Source: Dendrosporobacter quercicolus (GTDB lineage Bacteria > Bacillota > Negativicutes > DSM-1736 > Dendrosporobacteraceae). From it: a stretch of DNA of 64,000 bases. Below the pieces are notes generated by a model that worked only from the letters and a program-made list of their open reading frames with translations, was not told the origin of the DNA and searched no databases. Numbering within the stretch: the stretch's first letter is position 1; the number at the start of each line of letters is the position of its first letter. The stretch spans positions 1 to 64,000 of the forward strand of contig NZ_FNHB01000001.1 of the NCBI RefSeq assembly GCF_900104455.1, in the 5' to 3' direction. Made by a program: the position numbers and the translations under genes. Positions 43,766-50,267 of the stretch are shown here, in pieces.

Positions 43766-43955
43766 ATGGCACAGAGATTTATGTATTTAAATCAGGGAAT
43801 GTTGACTTGCTATGATGAAGGTGGAAAACAAGTATTAAAAATATAAAGCAACTACTGGCAAAGTCGGTTCTAAAGATAAGTACATACATAAATTTGGCGG
43901 TGTAAAAAATTTTTTAGGTGGATACAAAGCTGAAATTTTTAATGAGGAAAATTAG
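43766..43955 (+). pseudogene. Broken small gene in the AT-rich insert
   Basis: ATG 43766 reads MAQRFMYLNQGMLTCYDEGG then stops at 43844. One base fewer in the A-run at 43837-43841 would continue into KYKATTGKVGSKDKYIHKFGG... to the TAG at 43955, giving about 62 residues. AAAGGA lies upstream. It may be the intact or decayed cargo or immunity partner of the following transpeptidase gene; I do not recognise it. Confidence 0.4.
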
Positions 43956-43957
43956 TT

Positions 43958-44560
43958 GTGAGAAAAAATACAATGGTGATAATTGGAAGCTTAATCGTTT
44001 TTTTTATAGTGGCATTTGCAATATGGCGAGGCTTTCCGCCGTTTCAGTTACATACCGATAAGTTTCCTGGTTTACTGCATGAAGCGGCAGTACAATCACA
44101 AGACATTGCTGTAAAAATATATAAATCTGAACGTAAGCTGTTTTTGTATGCGAATGGAGAAGTTATCGGTATTTTTAAAATCGCTTTGGGTTTTGCTCCA
44201 GTTAATGATAAAGAGAGTGAGGGCGATGGAAAAACTCCGGAGGGTAAATTTGTTATCTGTTATATTAATAAGCAAACGCCGTATGTATATTTTTATGGTC
44301 TTAATTATCCTAATGCCGAAGATGCTGAACGTGGGCTAAAACAAGAGTTGATTTCGCAAGAAGAATATAAACAGATTGCGATGGCTGCTAAATCAGGCAA
44401 CATCCCTTTATGGAAGACACCGTTAGGTGGTGAAGTGGGGATTCACGGCGGTGGAACTTGGTGGGACTGGACACAGGGATGTATTGCCGTTAGTGATGCC
44501 GATATACTCACGCTTAAAGAGTATTTAAAAATTGGAACGCCTGTGGAAATATTTCCTTAG
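43958..44560 (+). CDS. L,D-transpeptidase (YkuD) protein, membrane-anchored, inside the injection locus
   Basis: A 200-residue protein with an N-terminal membrane helix (MVIIGSLIVFFIVAFAIW) and a YkuD catalytic domain: GIHGGGTWWDWTQGCIAVSD carries the active-site histidine and cysteine near residue 178. It would act on peptidoglycan outside the membrane. It is AT-rich and sits between tube copies 1 and 2, so it could be an effector, an envelope-remodelling helper for the machine, or simply carried in with copy 1. It starts at GTG 43958 behind GAGGAAAA, three bases after the preceding broken frame. Confidence 0.8.
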   Translation: MRKNTMVIIGSLIVFFIVAFAIWRGFPPFQLHTDKFPGLLHEAAVQSQDIAVKIYKSERKLFLYANGEVIGIFKIALGFAPVNDKESEGDGKTPEGKFVICYINKQTPYVYFYGLNYPNAEDAERGLKQELISQEEYKQIAMAAKSGNIPLWKTPLGGEVGIHGGGTWWDWTQGCIAVSDADILTLKEYLKIGTPVEIFP

Positions 44561-44627
44561 TTGCGAAAAAACTTGAGCCAGATTGCCTGGCAGAGTTTTT
44601 ATATAAAAATGAAATGGAGGAATTCGT

Positions 44628-45059
44628 ATGGGTTTCAGGTTAAAGGTAACTGGCGGACCGGAGGAGATTGCATTTGACGAAAGAGCGATCCTCAGGGCGG
44701 AGTTTTTCTCCGACTCGCCAAACGACTCCAATGCTAGAGCGACCGATGTGGCGCTCAGCATCAAGGTGTGGGGTAAAATGCTCTACTCTCTCGGGGGGAA
44801 AGAAAATGACGCCACGCTGAATGCGGCGAAATGGTCGCAGGTACCAAGCGAAAAGGCGGACTGCTACAGAAGCGCTCAACTGGATATTGTCGCCGCCAGC
44901 CAGATGGTGCGGCAGTACACGCTGCCGGACGCCTTCGTGATGGAGTACACGGAAGATCTTGACGATGAAACCGGCGTCGGCACCTTCTATCTTCACCTGA
45001 AGCAGAAAAAAGACCAGAATGCCGCAGTCAAGCTCGACGGAGGCTTTGGGGCGGAATAA
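44628..45059 (+). CDS. Hcp-like tube protein, copy 2
   Basis: A 143-residue paralogue of copies 1 and 3: MGFRLKVTGG start, SNARATDVALSIKVWGK, KWSQVPSEKADCYRSAQLD, LPDAFVMEYTEDLDDETGVG and TFYLHLKQKKDQ. It is more diverged at the N-terminus. TGGAGGAATTC precedes ATG 44628. GC content returns here to that of the main locus. Tube role inferred from context and paralogy. Confidence 0.68.
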   Translation: MGFRLKVTGGPEEIAFDERAILRAEFFSDSPNDSNARATDVALSIKVWGKMLYSLGGKENDATLNAAKWSQVPSEKADCYRSAQLDIVAASQMVRQYTLPDAFVMEYTEDLDDETGVGTFYLHLKQKKDQNAAVKLDGGFGAE

Positions 45060-45152
45060 GCGAAAGCGGCGGAGGATAACCCAAAGCTTTGCCGTCGTCA
45101 ACGACGCGCCGCGGGGCGTATCTGGCCGCCCTCAAACTATTTTCATCTCAAC

Positions 45153-45245
45153 ATGGTTCATGACTATCATATGGCGGAACGGAATGACCAAGATCCCAAA
45201 GCCTTTCATGAGATTATATGGGGAAAATTAGGCTTTGATTCCTGA
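45153..45245 (+). CDS. Doubtful 30-residue frame between tube genes
   Basis: MVHDYHMAERNDQDPKAFHE followed by IIWGKLGFDS. No ribosome site is seen. The ending looks like a folded C-terminus, so this may be the stump of a gene between copies 2 and 3. The rest of 45060-45309 has no gene. Confidence 0.25.
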   Translation: MVHDYHMAERNDQDPKAFHEIIWGKLGFDS

Positions 45246-45309
45246 AGGAAGCAGGAACCCAAAATTACTGTAAATAACTGAGAGTTAAGTTTAAGGAGGC
45301 TGAACTATT

Positions 45310-45735
45310 ATGGCGTTTAGAATTAAAATCGAGGGACAGGAACCGTTCGACATTCCGCCGGAATGCACCAAAAGCGTAAGATTCACGACGGAAATTCCGC
45401 TCGACTCCAATGCGCGCACCAAGGACGTAGGCACCGGCCTGGTCATCACCGGCAAGATTCTTGCCGCCACCGACGGCGATCCGGATGACAGCACACGCAA
45501 AATGGCCTTGTGGTCGGTCGTACCGGCGGAGAAGGCCGACTGCTACCGCAAGGTCACCATTGAATTGACCGCGGCAGGCGTAATTGAGCGGAAATACCAC
45601 TTTCCCAACGCGTTTGTTGTCGATTATCAGGAAAAATACGGCGATGTGGACGGCACAGGCACCTTTACGCTGGCGCTCCGGCAGAAGAAGGACAAATTCG
45701 CCAATGCTACCGTAGAAGGCGGATACCCTGCCTAG
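45310..45735 (+). CDS. Hcp-like tube protein, copy 3
   Basis: A 141-residue paralogue, closest to copy 1 at the start (MAFRIKIEGQE): DSNARTKDVGTGLVITGK, LWSVVPAEKADCYRKVTIE, FPNAFVVDYQEKYGDVDGTG and TFTLALRQKKDK. TTAAGGAGG precedes ATG 45310. A strong terminator follows only nine bases after the stop, so this tube gene can be transcribed more than the genes beyond. Confidence 0.7.
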   Translation: MAFRIKIEGQEPFDIPPECTKSVRFTTEIPLDSNARTKDVGTGLVITGKILAATDGDPDDSTRKMALWSVVPAEKADCYRKVTIELTAAGVIERKYHFPNAFVVDYQEKYGDVDGTGTFTLALRQKKDKFANATVEGGYPA

Positions 45736-45743
45736 TACAAGTG

Positions 45744-45774
45744 AAAAGGCGTGTCCCGGCCGGACACGCCTTTT
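45744..45774 (+). terminator. Terminator/attenuator between tube and regulatory genes
   Basis: A 13-bp perfect stem AAAAGGCGTGTCC / GGACACGCCTTTT with a 5-nt loop, then CT. T-run of four. The next gene starts 33 nt later with no obvious promoter, so partial read-through is likely. Confidence 0.8.
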
Positions 45775-45806
45775 CTAAAACCGACTGACGAAAGCGAAGT
45801 GACAGA

Positions 45807-46250
45807 ATGGATTTGAATCCTTATGCAATACTGGGAGTGTCAAAGGACGCCGGTGAAGAGGAAATCAAGAAGGCGTACCGGAAGCTTGCCAAAAAATACC
45901 ATCCGGACGTCAACCGGAACAATCCGGCGGCGGAGCAAAAATTCAAAGAAGCCGGCGAGGCCTACCGGATACTAAGCGATAAACAGGCGCGCCGGTCCTG
46001 CGATGCAGCCGCACAGCAAACGGCGGCTGCCCAAAGGACCCGGCGGCAGTCTGCCGGAGAGCCGGCCGGCAGTGCCTTTGACATTGCCAATATGGCACAG
46101 GGAATGCAAAGTAATTTTGAACGTTACTTCGGTTTCGATCCGCGGACAGGCAAAGTGACGCGCGAGGAAAAGCTCAACGTCCCAAAAAAGAAAAATCCGC
46201 TTGACACGACAGCCGTGTTCGAAAGCTTTTTTTCCGATTTTAAAAAGTGA
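45807..46250 (+). CDS. J-domain protein
   Basis: A 147-residue Hsp40-type co-chaperone. Residues 4-65 are a full J domain ([27 protein letters not shown] with the HPD triad), then an Ala/Gln-rich linker and a C-terminal tail. It lacks the zinc-finger and C-terminal DnaJ domains, so it is a dedicated J protein. Its natural partner here is the Hsp70-like ATPase encoded at 50268. The ribosome site is weak (GCGAAGTGACAG). Confidence 0.9.
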   Translation: MDLNPYAILGVSKDAGEEEIKKAYRKLAKKYHPDVNRNNPAAEQKFKEAGEAYRILSDKQARRSCDAAAQQTAAAQRTRRQSAGEPAGSAFDIANMAQGMQSNFERYFGFDPRTGKVTREEKLNVPKKKNPLDTTAVFESFFSDFKK

Positions 46251-46262
46251 GGAGGTGTGGCA

Positions 46263-46811
46263 ATGGATAAGAAAAAAAACATCGATCTGGCCATCGCGGT
46301 CCTGAGCGGTCTGATCGCCCTAATTGCCCTGGGCGGGACGGAGGACACGCCCGGCGGTTTGTATATTTCCATTTTCGCCGGCAGCATCTTTATCGCCTTT
46401 CTGGCCTTATACCTGAAGGCCGCCGCCCAAGAGCGACCCGTCCGGGAAAATACACCGCTGACAGGAGGCGGCGCCATCACAGAGCTGGTACTCCTCAATG
46501 AAGAAGAGAAACCCATTGCTGCCTGGGATATATTCGATAAGACGGCTCTGGTCATCGGCAAGGACATCAGGGAAAACCATGTGGATATCAACCTGAATGA
46601 AAGCGTCTACGCTTCGATGATCGACATTGAGCACGCGGTTGTAAACTACGCCGGCAGCCACTGGTATATCGAAGATCTGGGCTCAAAAAACGGGATCGTG
46701 CTGCAAAAAAAAGCCGACGGACGGAAATACAAGCTCGCCGCCGATCAGCCGTGCAAGCTGGAGCAGGGGGATGTCATCATCGTCGGCCTGACCAAACTGC
46801 TGGCAAGATAA
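46263..46811 (+). CDS. FHA-domain membrane protein
   Basis: A 182-residue protein with two membrane helices at the N-terminus (about 5-22 and 33-55) and a cytoplasmic C-terminal FHA domain (about 95-180) carrying HWYIEDLGSKNGIVL, the conserved SxxH-to-NG region, though the first arginine loop reads IGKDIRENHVDI. FHA domains bind phosphothreonine. In type VI systems an FHA protein (Fha/TagH) gates assembly. ATG 46263 follows GAGGAGGTG; GTG 46257 lies inside that site. Confidence 0.85.
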   Translation: MDKKKNIDLAIAVLSGLIALIALGGTEDTPGGLYISIFAGSIFIAFLALYLKAAAQERPVRENTPLTGGGAITELVLLNEEEKPIAAWDIFDKTALVIGKDIRENHVDINLNESVYASMIDIEHAVVNYAGSHWYIEDLGSKNGIVLQKKADGRKYKLAADQPCKLEQGDVIIVGLTKLLAR

Positions 46812-46849
46812 AGCAATCATGATAAAACATCAGAGAAAGAAGGAATCGT

Positions 46850-47389
46850 ATGAGCAATTTAATCCGCTGCCAAAACGGGCATATGTTTAGTTCCCGGCGC
46901 TACGGAACGGTCTGCCCGTACTGCAATATCGAGACGGCGACCAAAGAAAAAAAAGAAACCGGCCAAACCGATGTAGATGTGGAAGAACTGCTGTTTTTAG
47001 AGGACGTGCAGCCTGTCTGCGGCTGGATCGTTTGTATTTCAGGGCCGCGCCAGGGCAAGGACTACAAGATCAAAACAGGCAAAAACTTTATCGGCCGCGC
47101 CGACGATATGGACATTCAGATTCTTGGCGACAACAAAATTTCGCGCCGCAATCACGGCATTATTGTTTTCGATCCCAAGAAAAAAGAAATGGTGCTTCTG
47201 CCGGGCGAATCAAACGGCATTGTCTATCATCAGGGCGATGCCGTCTATATGCCGAAAGTATTAAATACTTATGACATCATTGAGCTGGGCGACAGCAAAT
47301 TTCTCTTTATTCCGTTCTGCGGCGAGCAATTTAACTGGGAAGATGTAAAGAAAGATCCACAAAGCGCCGCCGCGGGAGCAAAAGCATGA
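46850..47389 (+). CDS. FHA-domain protein with N-terminal zinc ribbon
   Basis: A 179-residue cytoplasmic protein. Residues 7-26 hold two Cys knuckles (CQNGH, CPYC) forming a zinc ribbon; residues about 55-155 form an FHA domain with FIGRADDMDIQI, KISRRNHGIIVF and GESNGIVY, all the phosphothreonine-contact motifs present. It overlaps the next phosphatase gene by four bases, so they are translated together. It would be a soluble phospho-reader for the locus. Confidence 0.85.
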   Translation: MSNLIRCQNGHMFSSRRYGTVCPYCNIETATKEKKETGQTDVDVEELLFLEDVQPVCGWIVCISGPRQGKDYKIKTGKNFIGRADDMDIQILGDNKISRRNHGIIVFDPKKKEMVLLPGESNGIVYHQGDAVYMPKVLNTYDIIELGDSKFLFIPFCGEQFNWEDVKKDPQSAAAGAKA

Positions 47390-48204
47390 TTCCTCCTGTA
47401 CCGGCCGCCCTGATTCTCGTACTGTCCGTTGCTGCGGCTGTCCTGGTCGCCAGGCGGATGACACTTACGCCTGGCCGCGATATCCGGGTTGGCCGGTGCA
47501 TGACCATTGGCGACCGCGAAGTACAGGAAGACAATTACGGCGTTCTGGAAAATGATGCGGGAACCCTGCTGGTGCTGGCCGACGGCATGGGCAGGAAATA
47601 CGGCGGCAGGATCGCCGGGCGCATTGCCATAGAGACGTTTTTGGACTTATTTAAAGAATACAAGGCGTTTGAAAAGCCGCAGTATTATTTCCGCAAAGCT
47701 TTTCATGCGGCCAATCGCGCCATCTTGAACAAGGTGGAGGACGGCCGCGGCTCGGCCAGTGTCGCCGCGGCGCTCATTGCAGACCATACCCTCTATTATG
47801 CGCTGGCCGGCAATATCAAAATCGCCGTCTATCACGGCGGCGACCTCGTGCCGGTCAGTGAAGGCCATACCGTGGACGTGCTGGCGCGGCAGAAATACCT
47901 GCAGGGGAGCCTGGCGAAGGAAAGCGCGATCGCGCTTTTGGACCGGCGGCGCCTGTATAACTTCGTCGGCCACGAAGGCTTTAAAGACATTGAATTTTTC
48001 AGTCAGCCTCTGCCGCTGCGCACCGGGGATGCCGTTGTTCTTTGCAGCGATGGCGTCTTTGAGACGCTGCGCTGGCGCGAGATCGAGCAGGAATTGGCAC
48101 AGGGCCGGGACGCGCAGCAGCAGGCGCTCCGGATCATCGAACGCGTCAACCGCAGCAAACTGCCCAACAAAGACAACGCCAGCATCGTCATTTATAGATG
48201 TTAG
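47386..48204 (+). CDS. PP2C-type Ser/Thr protein phosphatase, membrane-anchored
   Basis: A 272-residue protein. One membrane helix (residues 5-22) is followed by a PP2C domain: REVQEDNYGVL and LVLADGMGRKYGG give the first metal aspartates, then ASVAAALIADHTLYYALAGN, VLCSDGVFETL and the final KDNASIVIYR. All metal-binding residues are present, so it should be active (role of PppA in type VI systems). ATGA overlap with the FHA gene. No kinase gene is present in the window. Confidence 0.9.
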   Translation: MIPPVPAALILVLSVAAAVLVARRMTLTPGRDIRVGRCMTIGDREVQEDNYGVLENDAGTLLVLADGMGRKYGGRIAGRIAIETFLDLFKEYKAFEKPQYYFRKAFHAANRAILNKVEDGRGSASVAAALIADHTLYYALAGNIKIAVYHGGDLVPVSEGHTVDVLARQKYLQGSLAKESAIALLDRRRLYNFVGHEGFKDIEFFSQPLPLRTGDAVVLCSDGVFETLRWREIEQELAQGRDAQQQALRIIERVNRSKLPNKDNASIVIYRC

Positions 48205-48234
48205 CAGCGTCCAATGTCCAAACGGGAGGATTTC

Positions 48235-50220
48235 ATGAAAAAGCTGAACAGTGAATTTAAAACGGCGTTTATATCGGAAGCCGGGGCGGCGCTCACCAAC
48301 AACGATTATTTTGCTTTTGTCGAACTCGACAACTATGCCTGCTATGTCATCGCCGACGGTATTACCGATCTGGCGCAGTCCGAAAGCGCCCAAAAAGCGG
48401 TTGAGAGCATCATCCTGCACTTTCAGCAGCAGCCGTCACTGACCCGGCGGACGCTTAGCGCCTGCCTGCAGAACGCCAACCGCGATCTAGTAGAGATCAG
48501 CGGCCGCGAAATGCTCAAGGCCTCTATAACCATGATTGTCACCGACTATGAAGCCATGCGCTTTGCCAGCGCCGGCAATACGCGCTTTCGCCTGTATCGC
48601 GACGGCAGGCTCAATACCAAATCACAGGATATGTCCCTGAGCCAGGAGCTTGTTGAACAAGACGAAATCACGCCCAACGTGCTGTCAAGGCACGAAGAGC
48701 GGCATAACCTCTATAGCTATCTCGGCCAGGAACAAGAATTCCGCCCGTATATATCCGGCAAGCTGAAGCTGATCAATGGCGACATCGCCGTGTTGTACAC
48801 GCGCGGCATCTGGGAAAACCTCGATGAGGCCGATCTGGACGATATCTTTGCCGAGACGTCCGACGATCCCCGGGAGCCGCTTGACAACATGGAAGACATG
48901 CTGCTGTCGAAGCAGCCGCCGGACCTGGACAACTACACGATCGCGGCCATCTTTATCAACAAGATTTTCACCGACCCGAACCGTGAACGCCGCCGTAAAC
49001 GAAGGATCAAGATTGCGGTTATTGTCCTTATTGTGCTCCTGATTATTGGTATTATCGTCTATATTCTGTACAGCCGGCACCAAGACAAAGCGGCTGAAAT
49101 GAATTTAAGGACAGACAGCACGATTGCCTGCATCCAGGACAACAACTACATCCGCGCCCGGGAAGAGGCGACAAAGGCTCTGAAGCAGGCGGAAAGCCTC
49201 AAGGACAAGGAAAAAGTCCGGCAGCTTAACGCCTATCTGCGGCTGATCGAAAGCGTGATTGCCGCCGACGACGCTTACCAGAATCAGAATTTCGATGATG
49301 CCTATCAAGGCTACCAAACGGCGCTGGAGCGGTCCCGTTACGCCGATAAACTTGGTGAGGCGTACATCAGCCGCCGGCTTGGCGGCACTGAAGATCATCT
49401 GACCGTAGCCGACTTTATTCAAATGGGCGATAAGGCCATGGAGCAAGGCGAGCTTGCTCAAGCGGAAGTCTACTATCTGCGGGCCAAAGCTTTTGCCGCC
49501 CAAATTCACGCCGCCAGCAGCAAAGTTCAGGCACAGGCCGCGCTCGACAAACTGTACGAAGCCAAGGAAAAACAAAAAAACGAACAGGAAAAGAAGGACC
49601 AGCAAAGATTGTCCGGCGATATCAGCGATCTGATCACCCAGGGCGACACGCTTTCCCAATTCGGCGATTTTGAACTGGCCGAACAAAAATATCTGGCCGC
49701 GCGCTCACTGGCGGCGGCGCACTATGATGCCGACGGCAAAAAAGAAGCGCTGGCGGCGCTTGACAAGCTCGATCAGGCCAGAGGCCAAGCGGCGGCAGCC
49801 GCGCAGAAAGAAGCGGAACAATACGCGGCTGATTACACGGCGGCGGCCGCGCTTGCCGGTCAGGGCGACGCCGCGTTCGCCAATGCCGACTATACCGGGG
49901 CGGCGGCCGGCTACAACGCGGCGCTGGCCCGGTACACCGCGCTGAGTGATGCGGCGCAGAGCGCCATCCTCAGCGCAAAACTGCAAAATGTGGCCGTCAG
50001 GCAGCAGGAGCTTGACCGGCAAAGTGCGAACGCTGCCGCGGTGACGGCCCGGGCCGGCGAGTTCTACGCACAGAAAGAATACACGGCTGCCAAGCAAACC
50101 TATCTGAAAGCCCGGCAGCTCTATCTGGCGCTGGGCAATCAGGCCAAAGCGGACGAAATCGGGACGATCCTTGACCGGATCGACGCCGATGCCGCGATTA
50201 TGGCGGCGCTGCCGCAGTAA
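48235..50220 (+). CDS. Degenerate PP2C domain - membrane helix - TPR-like protein
   Basis: A 661-residue protein with three parts. Residues about 1-245 are PP2C-like (AFVELDNYACYVIADGITDL, FASAGNTRFRLYRDG), but the second metal motif SDG is replaced by TRG (LYTRGIWENL), so catalysis is doubtful and it may be a pseudophosphatase. A very basic stretch RRRKRRIK and a membrane helix (about 268-288) follow. The extracytoplasmic or opposite-side part (about 290-661) is a long alpha-helical TPR-like array rich in alanine (EAYISRRLGGTEDH, YLRAKAFAAQ, YNAALARYTAL repeats). ATG 48235 follows GGGAGGA; ATG 48214 precedes that site. It could scaffold or sense the assembled machine. Confidence 0.75.
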   Translation: MKKLNSEFKTAFISEAGAALTNNDYFAFVELDNYACYVIADGITDLAQSESAQKAVESIILHFQQQPSLTRRTLSACLQNANRDLVEISGREMLKASITMIVTDYEAMRFASAGNTRFRLYRDGRLNTKSQDMSLSQELVEQDEITPNVLSRHEERHNLYSYLGQEQEFRPYISGKLKLINGDIAVLYTRGIWENLDEADLDDIFAETSDDPREPLDNMEDMLLSKQPPDLDNYTIAAIFINKIFTDPNRERRRKRRIKIAVIVLIVLLIIGIIVYILYSRHQDKAAEMNLRTDSTIACIQDNNYIRAREEATKALKQAESLKDKEKVRQLNAYLRLIESVIAADDAYQNQNFDDAYQGYQTALERSRYADKLGEAYISRRLGGTEDHLTVADFIQMGDKAMEQGELAQAEVYYLRAKAFAAQIHAASSKVQAQAALDKLYEAKEKQKNEQEKKDQQRLSGDISDLITQGDTLSQFGDFELAEQKYLAARSLAAAHYDADGKKEALAALDKLDQARGQAAAAAQKEAEQYAADYTAAAALAGQGDAAFANADYTGAAAGYNAALARYTALSDAAQSAILSAKLQNVAVRQQELDRQSANAAAVTARAGEFYAQKEYTAAKQTYLKARQLYLALGNQAKADEIGTILDRIDADAAIMAALPQ

Positions 50221-50267
50221 CTTTATAGCTTAGCTTACGATCTGCCATCACAGGGAGGATATACTTG

